A stretch of 64,000 bases of DNA, taken from contig NZ_LJOD01000002.1 of assembly GCF_001295265.1 (NCBI RefSeq), positions 1 through 64,000 of the forward strand. Direction: 5' to 3'. Positions 27,444 through 36,959 of the stretch are shown in pieces. The notes below the pieces were generated by a model that saw only the letters and a list, made by a program, of their open reading frames with translations, was not told where the DNA came from and ran no database searches. Source of the stretch: Chryseobacterium indologenes. Its GTDB lineage: Bacteria; Bacteroidota; Bacteroidia; Flavobacteriales; Weeksellaceae. A program made the position numbers and the translations under genes. Position 1 is the first letter of the stretch; every line of letters starts with the position of its first letter.

Positions 27444-27901
27444 TGAGTGAGGTTATTATTAGAAAAGCCGTTAAGGAAGATTGTGCCCCGATGCTGGAAC
27501 TCATCCGGGAACTTGCAGAATATGAAAAAGCACTTCATGAAGTTACTTTGACCCTGGAGGAATTCATGAATGATGGTTTCGGAGAAACTCCTGTCTGGGG
27601 AGCTTTCGTAGCAGAGACAGCAGGTGAAATAGTAGGGATTTCCCTCTATTATGATCGTTTTTCCACGTGGAAGGGCAGGAGACTGTATCTTGAAGATCTT
27701 GTAGTGACTGAAAGAATGAGAGGAAAACAGATCGGAAAAATGCTATTTGATGCAACATTGGAGCATGGAAAATCCGGCCCGTACAGCGGAATGGTTTTTC
27801 AGGTACTGAACTGGAATGAACCGGCCATCAGTTTTTATAAAAAATACAGTCCGAAATTTGACGATGAGTGGCTGAATGTGTCAATTGAATTTAAAAGTTA
27901 G
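27443..27901 (+). CDS. GNAT-family N-acetyltransferase
   Basis: Acetyltransferase of 152 residues. The central GNAT motif A appears as LYLEDLVVTERMRGKQIGKMLF, where RGKQIG is the acetyl-CoA pyrophosphate loop, and motif B as VLNWNEPAISFYKKY. It resembles the diamine/spermidine or small-molecule GNATs (AGEIVGISLYYDRFSTWKGR). It is coupled by a one-base overlap to the MoxR gene and sits 45 bases before the DUF58 gene, i.e. inside the Bat operon. The substrate is unknown. Confidence 0.87.
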   Translation: MSEVIIRKAVKEDCAPMLELIRELAEYEKALHEVTLTLEEFMNDGFGETPVWGAFVAETAGEIVGISLYYDRFSTWKGRRLYLEDLVVTERMRGKQIGKMLFDATLEHGKSGPYSGMVFQVLNWNEPAISFYKKYSPKFDDEWLNVSIEFKS

Positions 27902-27946
27902 GAGAGGCATTTGAAAGTAGAATTTACAACGCACCATTGAATAAAT

Positions 27947-28810
27947 ATGGAAATAAAAGATATTGTAAAAAAAGTAAAGCAGATTGAAATCCGTACCAGA
28001 AAAAAGACGGAGGCTTCACTTATGGGGCAGTATCACAGCGCTTTTAAAGGTCAGGGAATGACTTTTTCAGAGGTGCGTCCGTATCAGTTTGGGGATGAGA
28101 TCCGGAGAATCGACTGGAATAAGACCGCACGCTTCCGTGAACCGTTTGTTAAAGTGATGGAAGAAGAAAGAGAGCTCACCATGATGATTCTGGTGGATAT
28201 TTCTGCTTCAATGGATTACGGAACCAAAGTTCAGCTAAAAAGAGAGTACGTGGCAGAAATTGCCGCAAGTCTCGGCTTTTCTGCTGCCGGAAATAATGAT
28301 AAAGTAGGACTGATCTTATTTGCGGACAAAGTATATAAAGTAATTCCTCCGCAGAAAGGAAGAAAACATATCCTTTCCATTATCAGTACAATTCTGACCG
28401 CTGATTATGTACCGGCAGTGTCAAGAATTGATAAAGCCCTGGAATATATGATGGGAATCTTCAAGAGAAAATCTCTGGTTTTCCTTTTATCTGATTTTGA
28501 AGATGAATACGATTCCAAAATGCTGAGAGTGGCTTCCAAAAAACACCAGATGCTGGGAATGAGGATTTACGATGAAAAAGACAATGAAATTCCGGATATT
28601 GGATATGCACTTTTGTATGATGCTGAAACCGGAAATAAGGTCTGGGCGAATACTTCCAGCGCAAGATGGAGATATACCTTTGCTGAAGCCCAGAAACAGA
28701 AAATTAAAGCGCTGGAAGAGGATTTTGCGAACAGTTCGGCAAGTTTCATGAACATCAATACAGGATCGGACTATTCTAAACTATTGTATAATTATTTTCA
28801 GAAAAAATAG
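27947..28810 (+). CDS. DUF58 (vWA-like) protein of the MoxR/Bat operon
   Basis: Protein of 287 residues. The DUF58 signature GQGMTFSEVRPYQFGDEIRRIDW is at about residues 35-57. A vWA-like fold follows with a MIDAS-type DISAS in MILVDISASMDYG. There are no membrane segments. DUF58 proteins pair with MoxR ATPases; the gene order here is the classical aerotolerance arrangement. Probable role: a soluble partner in assembly or stress-related remodelling at the membrane. Confidence 0.9.
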   Translation: MEIKDIVKKVKQIEIRTRKKTEASLMGQYHSAFKGQGMTFSEVRPYQFGDEIRRIDWNKTARFREPFVKVMEEERELTMMILVDISASMDYGTKVQLKREYVAEIAASLGFSAAGNNDKVGLILFADKVYKVIPPQKGRKHILSIISTILTADYVPAVSRIDKALEYMMGIFKRKSLVFLLSDFEDEYDSKMLRVASKKHQMLGMRIYDEKDNEIPDIGYALLYDAETGNKVWANTSSARWRYTFAEAQKQKIKALEEDFANSSASFMNINTGSDYSKLLYNYFQKK

Positions 28811-28885
28811 CAATATCAAAAAAGATCTTATCTTTTTAAAAGAATATAAAATAAGGCTCCGGCCGGAATTATTATTTATACAGAA

Positions 28886-29782
28886 TTGAAAAAAATATTA
28901 TTTATATTATCCCTTTTGATCTGTGGAACCGTTTTTTCACAGATACTTTCGTCTAATCTGGAAAAGGAGACCATCGCTTTGGGCGAAATAAACCGCTTTG
29001 TTATTAAAATTGATAATCTGAACGGAGAACAGGTGAGCTCGGCAGCTAAAAATGAACTTCTTCCTTTCCATTTTGAAGAAATAAAAGACAGTATCGGACA
29101 GAATCAGAATTCCTATGAAAGAAGGATAGAGTTTTCAGTTTATGAAGAAGGAAAATTTAAAATTCCCGAGCTGGAGTTCAATGTGAACGGTAAAATTTTA
29201 AAAACCATTCCTTATGAGATTGATGTGATCAATACGGCGCAGAAAGCAGATCAGATTAATGATATCATGAAAAACAAAGAAGTAAAGCTTGATCCCAAAG
29301 ATTACTGGGAACTTTACAAGTTTTATATTCTGGCAGCTTTAGCGGTTATTGCACTGATTATTGCTGTTATCATGATTCTCAGATGGGGAAGAAAAGCTAA
29401 AAGCTCTCCTGTTGTAGCGACCAATCAGACTTTGAAAGAACTGGATTCTTTAAAGAAGAAAAGATATATTGAAGATGGAAATTTCCGTTCATTCTATGTG
29501 GAATTAATAGAAATATCCAGAACGTTTATTACCAGACAGTATCACCTGCCGGCGGAAGTTCTTCTTACAGATGATCTTATTCATGTGATGAAAAAGAACA
29601 ACACCATTTCTCAGGAAAATGAAAAAATAGTGGAGGAGGTATTTTTAAGAGGAGATCTTGTGAAATTTGCCAAGACCTTTCCGGATCAGGCAACGATGGA
29701 AAAAGATTTCCGCGATATCAGTGACTTTGTGAAAAGATCTTCAAAAGATCTGGAATTTGAAAACTTGAGAAAGGATGTTTAA
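28886..29782 (+). CDS. signal-anchored protein of the Bat operon, TTG start
   Basis: Protein of 298 residues with signal peptide (KKILFILSLLICGTVFSQ), a periplasmic beta domain of about 110 residues, one membrane helix (YILAALAVIALIIAVIMIL, about 150-168) and a cytoplasmic helical C-terminus. The topology resembles a short BatD. The only start that gives the signal peptide is TTG at 28886, since no ATG or GTG precedes it in frame. Its 3' end overlaps batA by 8 bases. In flavobacterial MoxR/Bat operons an equivalent gene occupies this place; its role is unknown. Confidence 0.82.
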   Translation: MKKILFILSLLICGTVFSQILSSNLEKETIALGEINRFVIKIDNLNGEQVSSAAKNELLPFHFEEIKDSIGQNQNSYERRIEFSVYEEGKFKIPELEFNVNGKILKTIPYEIDVINTAQKADQINDIMKNKEVKLDPKDYWELYKFYILAALAVIALIIAVIMILRWGRKAKSSPVVATNQTLKELDSLKKKRYIEDGNFRSFYVELIEISRTFITRQYHLPAEVLLTDDLIHVMKKNNTISQENEKIVEEVFLRGDLVKFAKTFPDQATMEKDFRDISDFVKRSSKDLEFENLRKDV

Positions 29783-30767
29783 TTTTGAATTTTACAGTCC
29801 GTGGTTTCTGCTGCTTTTTCTGTTGTTCATTCCTCTTTTGATTAAAGATGCAAAGACACAGAAAAAAAAGGGAATAAGGGTTCCTACCGTCCGGAATATG
29901 GAAGGCAGCGGAGGAATTCATGGGATACTTTTTCTTCTTAAACTGTCAAAGTACATTATTCTTACCGCGCTGATCATTGCAATGGCAAGACCCAGGACTT
30001 TTACGGTTTCCCAGGATCGTGATGATACCAAAGGGGTGGATATTATGCTGTCTATAGATGTTTCCCTGAGCATGCTGGCCAAAGATCTTAATCCGGACCG
30101 TATAACAGCATTGAAAGATATTGCCGTTAAGTTTGTTAAAAAACGTCCTAATGACAGGATCGGGGTGGTAGCTTATGCCGCAGAAGCATTTACTAAAGTA
30201 CCGGTAACTTCAGATCATCAGGTAGTTATTGATGAGATAAAAAATCTTAATTCTACCGGTCTTGAACCGGGAACCGCTATTGGAGAAGGCCTTTCAGTGG
30301 CAGTAAGTCACCTTACTAAAAGCAAAGCAAAAAGCAAGATCGTGATTCTGATGACAGACGGGGTAAGCAATATTCAGAATGCAATTCCTCCACAGGTAGC
30401 TGCCGAACTTGCCAGGAATAATCATATTAAAGTATATGCCATCGGGATCGGAACAAACGGATATGCACTGATGCCGACTTCTCAGGATATTTTTGGAGAT
30501 CTGATCTTTACTGAAACAGAAGTAACGATTGACGAAAATACTTTGCGTGAAGTAGCGCAAACTACCGGAGGAAAATATTTCAGGGCTACTTCAAACAGTA
30601 GTCTGGAAGAAATATACGATGAGATCAATCAATTGGAAAAATCTGATATCAAGGTCTCCAAACTTTACAATTATGATGAGTATTTCAAAATTTTCCTTTG
30701 GATAGCGTTGGGTATGCTGTTTTTTGATGCGCTGTTGAGATGGGTTATATATAAATTTTTAAGCTGA
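29775..30767 (+). CDS. batA: BatA, vWA-domain membrane protein
   Basis: 330 residues. Two N-terminal membrane helices (about 10-23 and 55-71) are followed by a von Willebrand A domain with MIDAS motif DVSLS at 95-99 and the TDGVSN loop, and a last membrane helix near 305-325. BatA from Bacteroides fragilis supports oxygen tolerance. It overlaps the preceding gene by 8 bases and batB by one base. Confidence 0.92.
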   Translation: MFNFEFYSPWFLLLFLLFIPLLIKDAKTQKKKGIRVPTVRNMEGSGGIHGILFLLKLSKYIILTALIIAMARPRTFTVSQDRDDTKGVDIMLSIDVSLSMLAKDLNPDRITALKDIAVKFVKKRPNDRIGVVAYAAEAFTKVPVTSDHQVVIDEIKNLNSTGLEPGTAIGEGLSVAVSHLTKSKAKSKIVILMTDGVSNIQNAIPPQVAAELARNNHIKVYAIGIGTNGYALMPTSQDIFGDLIFTETEVTIDENTLREVAQTTGGKYFRATSNSSLEEIYDEINQLEKSDIKVSKLYNYDEYFKIFLWIALGMLFFDALLRWVIYKFLS

Positions 30768-31774
30768 TGAGTTGGTCTTTAGGAAATTACTGGTATTTAT
30801 TACTGCTGTTGCTGCTGCCACTGTTAGCTTCCTTTCTGATCCGTTTTCTGAAATGGAAAAATAAAAGAAAAGAGGTTTTTGCAGACACTAAGTTTCATGA
30901 CAGTTTATTTGAGAAAAAATCGGTTTTTACAAAGTATTTCCCGGCATTATATCTGTTGGGAACCCTTTTTCTGATATTCTCGATTATTGATCTGCTGAAG
31001 GGATCGGAAGAAGTAAAATCCAATCAGAAGCTTAATAATGTTATCTTTATGCTGGATGTTTCCAACTCTATGAATGCAGAAGATATTGATCCAAGCCGTC
31101 TGGATGAAGCCAAAAATCTGATGATCAGTACCATGAAAAAAATGAAGACGGATAGAATAGGGATCGTGATCTTTGCAGGAGAAGCCGTCTCTATTATGCC
31201 GCTGACAACAGATTATGGTTCTGTAGAAACTTATATCACTGCCGTAGAAACCAATTCGATGAAAATCCAGGGAACTGATTTTCTGAAAGGAATGAAGGCT
31301 GCCGCAGAAAAGTTTGTAAATGTAAGCAAAGGATCAAGAAAAGTCGTTCTGCTGAGTGACGGGGAAGATAATGAAGGAAATGATAATGCAGCCATCAGGC
31401 TGGCCAATAAAGAAGGAATCAGCATAACCTCTGTAGGAATAGGTACAGATGAAGGTGCTCCGGTTCCTGAATATGTGTATGGGCAGCTTATGGGCTACAA
31501 AACAGATATGGATGGTGCAACAGTGATTTCCAAAAGGCAGACTGAAGCCCTTAAAAAAATGGCCGGATCTACAGGAGGAGAGTATATTGACGGGAATAAT
31601 GTGAACGAAGCACCGGAAAGGATTGTTGATGCATTAAGCAAAAAAACTTCATTTTCAGAAACCCTGGTTCAGTCCCAGAATGCTGTTCATTATTATCAAT
31701 ATTTTCTTGCCGTATCTATTTTCTTTTTCTTTTTAATTTATATATTGAATCCGAAAAAGGATCTGAATGTATAG
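30767..31774 (+). CDS. batB: BatB, vWA-domain membrane protein
   Basis: 335 residues, a paralogue of batA: two N-terminal helices, a vWA domain with MIDAS motif DVSNS at 97-101 and LSDGEDNEG, and a C-terminal membrane helix (YFLAVSIFFFFLIYIL). BatA and BatB are thought to form a complex in the inner membrane acted on by MoxR. It is translationally coupled to batA (TGATG). Confidence 0.92.
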   Translation: MSWSLGNYWYLLLLLLLPLLASFLIRFLKWKNKRKEVFADTKFHDSLFEKKSVFTKYFPALYLLGTLFLIFSIIDLLKGSEEVKSNQKLNNVIFMLDVSNSMNAEDIDPSRLDEAKNLMISTMKKMKTDRIGIVIFAGEAVSIMPLTTDYGSVETYITAVETNSMKIQGTDFLKGMKAAAEKFVNVSKGSRKVVLLSDGEDNEGNDNAAIRLANKEGISITSVGIGTDEGAPVPEYVYGQLMGYKTDMDGATVISKRQTEALKKMAGSTGGEYIDGNNVNEAPERIVDALSKKTSFSETLVQSQNAVHYYQYFLAVSIFFFFLIYILNPKKDLNV

Positions 31775-31873
31775 ATTTCTCCGGCTTGTTTATCAGGATT
31801 TTAAATAAGCACTTTAACCCAATTTTAACAAATATAGACCTGTTTATTAACATATAAACAAATAATTTTGCAG

Positions 31874-32623
31874 ATGATGAATACTAAAATCTTATTTTTA
31901 TCGTTAATTATTGCTTTCATGTTCCCAGGCGTTCTGTCCGGGCAGGAAAAATACAGGACTTTAGTATATGAAGGAAACCGGAAATTTGATGGTAAAGATT
32001 ATGATGGAGCATCTTCCAGATACATGGAAGCGGTAAAGTCAAATGAAAAAGATTTTACAGCCCATTACAATTTAGGAAACGCATTGTATAAGAGTAAAAA
32101 GTATGAAGAGGCCAAAGAAGAGTTTGAAAAAGCCAGTAAACTTTCACAGACCCTTCCTGATGCAGCCGCTGCCCTTCATAATCTGGGAAATACTTATATG
32201 CAGATGAACCAGCCGGAAAAAGCAGCAGATTATTATAAGCAGTCTCTGAAGCAGGATCCTTATAATGAAGCAACAAGAAAAAATTATGAAATTGCCAAGC
32301 TGAAAGAGAAAGAAAAACAGCAGCAGGAGAAAAATAAGAAAAATAATTCAGGAAAAGGCGGAGGCAACGAACCTGATAAAAATAATGATCAGAAGGGAGA
32401 CCAGAAAGATCTGAAGCAGGATCAGGGAAGCGGACAGCAAAATGAAGGAAAAAGTGATCAGGGAGATACCCCTAAACAAAAACCTAATGAAGAAGGCAAA
32501 ATACCAAAAGATCTGGAAAATGCCATATTGGATAAAGTAAACGAAAAAGAAAAAGAAACCGCCCGCAGAATATTAAATAAAGATTCTTATTCCATGCCTC
32601 AGAGCAATGAGAAAGACTGGTGA
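31874..32623 (+). CDS. batC: BatC-type TPR protein
   Basis: A 249-residue exported protein. I start it at the ATG at 31874; the frame opens with a TTG two codons earlier, and a further ATG at 31877 is equally possible. A signal peptide (ILFLSLIIAFMFPGVLSG) is followed by two or three tetratricopeptide repeats at about 30-140 (AHYNLGNALYKSKKYEEAKEEF and DAAAALHNLGNTYMQMNQPEKA). A long Lys/Gln/Asn/Gly-rich low-complexity stretch (about 145-215) follows. TPRs suggest a periplasmic scaffold for the Bat complex. It overlaps batD by one base. Confidence 0.88.
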   Translation: MMNTKILFLSLIIAFMFPGVLSGQEKYRTLVYEGNRKFDGKDYDGASSRYMEAVKSNEKDFTAHYNLGNALYKSKKYEEAKEEFEKASKLSQTLPDAAAALHNLGNTYMQMNQPEKAADYYKQSLKQDPYNEATRKNYEIAKLKEKEKQQQEKNKKNNSGKGGGNEPDKNNDQKGDQKDLKQDQGSGQQNEGKSDQGDTPKQKPNEEGKIPKDLENAILDKVNEKEKETARRILNKDSYSMPQSNEKDW

Positions 32624-34362
32624 TGCAGCATAGACTGATCTACATATTATTCATCCTCGTTTCCGTAATTTCTTACGGACAGGTAAACCTGTCTATGGAA
32701 ACAGATAAAAGTGAGTACGGAGGAAAAGATATTGTAAATCTTACCATTATTCTTGAGATCAATGGAAGTGACATTGACCATCAGACCCGTTTTCAGCTTC
32801 CTGACCTTTCAAAATTTACAATGATCGGAAGCGGATCGGTAACCAATACCCTGGTGGATCCGGCTACCAATACCGTTATTACCCAGAAAATATCCAGAAT
32901 TGCCCTTGAACCGAAGAAAAAAGGCAAGATCAAGATTGGATCTGTATTGGTTACACTTAATAACAAAATCTATAAAACGGAACCGTTTGACATCAATATC
33001 AGAGATGTTGTTGATAAAAGATCTCTGGCTGCCAATACATCCGGTGATGTTTATCTGAATATGGAGATCGAAGACCGTGAGGTCTACCAGGATCAGCCTA
33101 CCGTGGCTGTTTTGAGGGTGTATTCCAGGAATATGGATAACTTAAGGAAGGTGAAAAACATTCGTCTTCCACAACAGGATAATATCAATGTACATCCTGT
33201 AAGCTTTGGAAAATCGGAAATTGATCCGTCCGGCTACGGAAATATGGCTTCACAAGTTCTGGCTGTATTTATGATATTCCCCAATGAGGCCGGTTATGTG
33301 GAAGTTCCATCAGTGTCAGCTTCAGTGAATTCCTATGCAAAAAAGAACAAAATTGTTTCCAATAAAGTAAAACTTAATGTAAAGAAACTTCCTGAGGGAT
33401 CACCTGAAGGTTTTAAAAATGCGGTAGGAAATTTTAACGTAAGTGTTTACAATACTTCGAAAGATAAAATTGAGGTGGATAAACCTGTACACGTTGTAGT
33501 GAAGGTTTCCGGCGAAGGAAATCTTCCGGATATGGATCTGCCTAAAATTATGACCTCTCCGGATTATGAATTCTTTACCCCCAAAATTACCTCTAAAGTT
33601 GTCCCTGGTACTACAGGAATGAAGGGTGAGATTCTGGCAAACTATGTAGTAATTCCTAAAAAGCCGGGAGCAATTTCTGTGAAAACAGAACAGTTTGCAT
33701 TCTTTGATCCTGAGAGCCGTGAATATATCGAAATGGGACAAAAATCCCTTGCACTTAATGCTTTTTCCCATGAGCAGATATTGGAATCCCGTACTACTGT
33801 TGAAAAAGTAAATGAATATACCAATAATCTCCTGGAAACAGTAAATACCCCTGTTTTAAAGACTACCACTCTTAAAGTTAAAGAAAAGCATAAGTTTCAT
33901 TGGAATATTCTTTTAACTAATATTGCGATTCTTGTAGGATTATTTATTGTTTACCTGTTGTTTAAAACTTGGCAAAAAAAACGGGCCTTAGTTAGAGAAA
34001 CAACATCTTCAAAACCTCTTGGTTCTGTGGCAGAAACAGAAAAAGAGATTAAAGAAATGCTGAAAACAGACATCAATGATTATTTCAGCTACCTTGAAAA
34101 CCTTAAAGATAACGGAGAATATTCAAAATTCTTTGATACTCTTGAGGAAATGGATATTGAAGTTAGAAATCAGTATTCACAGGCTGATTCCGGAGATTTC
34201 AGAGCATTTTTAGAGAACGAGAAAGGTTCCTCTGTTGCAGAAGAATACAGAAATCTGATGCAGAGAATTGAGATGGAGAAGTATTCCCCATTGAAATCTT
34301 CAGAAGGAATAGAGGATCTTTTAAAAGCAGTTGTTAATTTGTATTCTAAGATTAGCAAATAA
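32623..34362 (+). CDS. batD: BatD-family protein
   Basis: 579 residues from the ATG at 32623, which overlaps the batC TGA; the frame also has a GTG one codon earlier. A signal peptide (LIYILFILVSVISYGQ) is followed by a periplasmic region of several beta-sandwich domains (DKSEYGGKDIVNLTIILEING opens the first). One membrane helix near 425-447 and a cytoplasmic tail follow. BatD (oxygen tolerance) closes the operon. The next gene has its own -7 box. Confidence 0.9.
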   Translation: MQHRLIYILFILVSVISYGQVNLSMETDKSEYGGKDIVNLTIILEINGSDIDHQTRFQLPDLSKFTMIGSGSVTNTLVDPATNTVITQKISRIALEPKKKGKIKIGSVLVTLNNKIYKTEPFDINIRDVVDKRSLAANTSGDVYLNMEIEDREVYQDQPTVAVLRVYSRNMDNLRKVKNIRLPQQDNINVHPVSFGKSEIDPSGYGNMASQVLAVFMIFPNEAGYVEVPSVSASVNSYAKKNKIVSNKVKLNVKKLPEGSPEGFKNAVGNFNVSVYNTSKDKIEVDKPVHVVVKVSGEGNLPDMDLPKIMTSPDYEFFTPKITSKVVPGTTGMKGEILANYVVIPKKPGAISVKTEQFAFFDPESREYIEMGQKSLALNAFSHEQILESRTTVEKVNEYTNNLLETVNTPVLKTTTLKVKEKHKFHWNILLTNIAILVGLFIVYLLFKTWQKKRALVRETTSSKPLGSVAETEKEIKEMLKTDINDYFSYLENLKDNGEYSKFFDTLEEMDIEVRNQYSQADSGDFRAFLENEKGSSVAEEYRNLMQRIEMEKYSPLKSSEGIEDLLKAVVNLYSKISK

Positions 34363-34376
34363 TCAATTTTTTTTCA

Positions 34377-34384
34377 TATTTTTG
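34377..34384 (+). promoter_or_regulatory. -7 box before marC
   Basis: TATTTTTG matches TAnnTTTG, 22 bases before the marC ATG. No matching upstream box was found. Confidence 0.35.
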
Positions 34385-34406
34385 CGAAATTTTTAATTAC
34401 AAAGAG

Positions 34407-35009
34407 ATGGAATTATTTAATGATTTTTCTTTTAAAGAGATCGTTACCTGCTTTATGGTTCTTTTTGCCGTAATTGATATTATCGGCTCTGTTCCTATTG
34501 TAGTAAGCCTTCAGCAGAAGTTCGGCCAGATTGAGGCCGGAAAGGCATCTATTACAGCCGGAGCAATTATGATCGTTTTTCTGTTTGTTGGAAATAAGAT
34601 CCTTAAACTTATCGGGGTAGATGTAAACTCGTTTGCCATAGCTGGTGCTTTTGTGATTTTTATCATTGCACTGGAAATGATTCTGGGAATTGAAATCAAT
34701 AAAACTACAGAAGCCAAGGCTGCTTCCATCGTTCCTATTGCATTTCCATTGGTAGCGGGAGCAGGAACACTAACGACAACCTTATCTCTTAGAGCTGAAT
34801 TTCATGATATTAATATTATTTTTGGTATCATTCTCAACACAATTTTCGTATATTTGGTGCTGAAATCAGCGAAGTGGCTGGAGAACAAAATGGGAGAGGC
34901 AACACTGTCTATTCTTCAGAAAGTTTTCGGAATTATCCTTTTGGCTATTTCAATAAAATTATTTACCGCAAACTTTGCCCAATTGGTGCAGAATTATATT
35001 AATTTTTAA
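34407..35009 (+). CDS. MarC-family integral membrane protein
   Basis: 200 residues with six membrane helices and the family motif FPLVAGAGTLTT in the middle, preceded by AKAASIVPIA. MarC/UPF0056 proteins were once linked to multiple antibiotic resistance, but their transport function is unproven. It follows batD by 44 bases and precedes a small membrane-protein gene by 5. Confidence 0.9.
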   Translation: MELFNDFSFKEIVTCFMVLFAVIDIIGSVPIVVSLQQKFGQIEAGKASITAGAIMIVFLFVGNKILKLIGVDVNSFAIAGAFVIFIIALEMILGIEINKTTEAKAASIVPIAFPLVAGAGTLTTTLSLRAEFHDINIIFGIILNTIFVYLVLKSAKWLENKMGEATLSILQKVFGIILLAISIKLFTANFAQLVQNYINF

Positions 35010-35014
35010 GAATC

Positions 35015-35209
35015 ATGCAGAAGTTTTATAAAGTATTTTTAGTAATATTTATCGTTTTCATTGGCATCAATGTTTATGCTATCGACTGGCAGACAGACAT
35101 TTTATCTGAAGATAACCTGAAATTTGTATTTTCAATAGCGGCGGCGGTAATTGGTCTTATTCTGCTTTTTGTGTTGGATACCTGGAGCAGAATCGGAGTG
35201 AAAAAATAA
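35015..35209 (+). CDS. small two-helix membrane protein
   Basis: 64 residues with two hydrophobic helices, VFLVIFIVFIGINVYAI (about 7-23) and FVFSIAAAVIGLILLFVL (about 37-54), joined by an acidic loop. It starts 5 bases after marC and is followed by a strong terminator, so it is the last gene of that unit. I do not recognise a family. It may assist MarC or be independent. Confidence 0.7.
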   Translation: MQKFYKVFLVIFIVFIGINVYAIDWQTDILSEDNLKFVFSIAAAVIGLILLFVLDTWSRIGVKK

Positions 35210-35231
35210 TCAAGATCTATATCTGATATAC

Positions 35232-35260
35232 AGCCTCTTCCTTATGGGAGAGGCTTTTTT
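35232..35260 (+). terminator. terminator of the marC unit
   Basis: AGCCTCT / AGAGGCT with a 10-base loop followed by a T-run, 22 bases after the stop at 35209. Confidence 0.85.
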
Positions 35261-35709
35261 GTGGATCAGAAGATGAACAGAAGCATTTTTTTCAAAGAAA
35301 TAAGTTTAGATAAAGACCTTGATTTCAAAAATTTTTGTGAAAAATATGATATTATTTGAGGCTTTTAAGCGCTCCTTAGGTGTATCATAGAATTAATAGA
35401 TGATCTGAGGGAAGCTCCGTAGGAGCGACCTGATAATTATATTGATTCATATGGTATTCTGATAGAGCTTTAACACGGACAGAATTTGAAAACAATTTTA
35501 CAGGCCCCTAAGTAACCTCAGTTCGGGAAGGAAAGATCTGATTTAGATGGGTCTGAAGCTGGGAAAAGGAAAGTTATAAAGGACATTAAAAATAAGTGTT
35601 GATTTGTTTTTATCTTTTTATGCTAATTTAATTTCACAAGGGTTTTCAATACTTATAACTAAAAGAAGTTCCCGCCTTGTATACTTAAATTCCTTAATCC
35701 GGACTCAGG
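35261..35709. other. intergenic region with GCTCC(G)TAGGAGC-type repeats
   Basis: No gene seen. GCTCCTTAGG at 35371-35380 and GCTCCGTAGGAGC at 35413-35425 are two related copies; the second is a perfect 5+5 stem with GTA loop, followed by GACCTG. The rest is AT-rich. Confidence 0.4.
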
Positions 35710-36675
35710 TTAAATAGTTACCAGGTTTTTCAGAATAGCTTCAGATTTCAGCTCTGTTTCTTTCCATTCTTTTTGCGGGTTGCTTTGCGCGGTAATTCCA
35801 CCACCTACGAATACGTGTACAGAATCCTGATAAAGCCTTGCACATCGTAGATTCACGAAGTACATAATACTTTCTTCCGTTTCAATCCTTATAAATCCGG
35901 CATACAGTTCACGCGGAAATTTTTCAAACTTCTGAATGTTTCTTTTGCATACTTCTTTTGGAATCCCACAGACCGCAGGGGTAGGGTGAAGCTCTGTAAT
36001 GATAAGATCAAGTTCATCCGGTTTTATTAAGGCCTTAAAATCTGTACGGAGATGCTTGATATTCCCCGAAATATGATCATAGGTATCTGAGATTTGAATA
36101 TTTTCAGAGTAGTTCTCAAGAACATTTCTGATATATGAGGTGACCGGTTTCTGCTCTTCGATTTCTTTTTCTGACCATTCTTCAGAGACAGGAAGCGTTC
36201 CGGCAAGGCTCATGGTCTCAAATTCACAGGTTGTTTTATTAAATTTTCCAAGCACTTCAGAGAAGGCGCCCATCCACGCATTTTGTCCGTCATTAAAAAT
36301 GTACCGGAATGCATTCGGGTAGGAAGTACATAAGCTATTAAAGCTCTTTTTAAGATCAATTCTGCTAAAATCCCTGAAGATTTTCCTTCTTGAATAAACC
36401 AGTTTGGGAAGCTGCTCTTCTTTAATAACCTCAATGACATTTTGCAAAGTCTCCAGATATTCATCTTCGGTTTCGGCACGAAAATGACTTTCATCTTTTA
36501 ACAGACCATCACTGGTTATTACGGCTTGTGAAAACTGGTCTGAAGCTTCCGTAATATTTCCTTTGAAATCAATCTGTCTCAGCCTGTCGAAAGAATAAAA
36601 ACTTACGGATTCTGTGTCTTGCTGAGGGTTGGTTGAATATAACTTTTCGTCGAAAGGAAATTTGAAATAAATCAT
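35710..36675 (-). CDS. menF: isochorismate synthase
   Basis: Chorismate-binding enzyme of 321 residues from the ATG at 36675; a GTG ten codons upstream extends the frame, but homologues begin near MIYFKFPFDEK. The core is FDTMSLAGT-like (CEFETMSLAGTLPV), then ELHPTPAVCGIPKE, then ELYAGFIRIE, the typical motif order of MenF/EntC enzymes. It isomerises chorismate to isochorismate, the first step to menaquinone. It is shorter than E. coli MenF because the N-terminal region is reduced, as usual in Bacteroidota. A thioesterase gene lies upstream. Confidence 0.9.
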   Translation of the reverse strand: MIYFKFPFDEKLYSTNPQQDTESVSFYSFDRLRQIDFKGNITEASDQFSQAVITSDGLLKDESHFRAETEDEYLETLQNVIEVIKEEQLPKLVYSRRKIFRDFSRIDLKKSFNSLCTSYPNAFRYIFNDGQNAWMGAFSEVLGKFNKTTCEFETMSLAGTLPVSEEWSEKEIEEQKPVTSYIRNVLENYSENIQISDTYDHISGNIKHLRTDFKALIKPDELDLIITELHPTPAVCGIPKEVCKRNIQKFEKFPRELYAGFIRIETEESIMYFVNLRCARLYQDSVHVFVGGGITAQSNPQKEWKETELKSEAILKNLVTI

Positions 36676-36910
36676 GAGCTTTAGAAAGTTTTTAGAAATC
36701 ACCACCCGGAAACAGAATAGGAAATTCCCAGGTTGATTTTCCTTTCAGCAAAGGTATTATTACTCTTAAAAATCTCAAAATTAAACGAAGTCTTTTTTAA
36801 CGAAATATTCTTCATCTTATATTCATGATACTCCCAAAATATAAGAAATTTTTTCATAATCCGGTATTGCAGACCTGTACCCGGAGAAATCCTCCCAAAC
36901 TGAAGAAAAT

Positions 36911-36945
36911 AAAAAAAGACCCAATATTTTGAGTCTTTTATTTTT
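36911..36945 (-). terminator. bidirectional-looking terminator between thioesterase and menF
   Basis: AAAAGACCC / GAGTCTTTT (one G-T wobble) with an 8-base loop and T-rich tails in both directions. It lies 20 bases past the stop of the thioesterase gene, so menF probably has a separate promoter or relies on read-through. Confidence 0.65.
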
Positions 36946-36959
36946 ATATGAATACAAAC

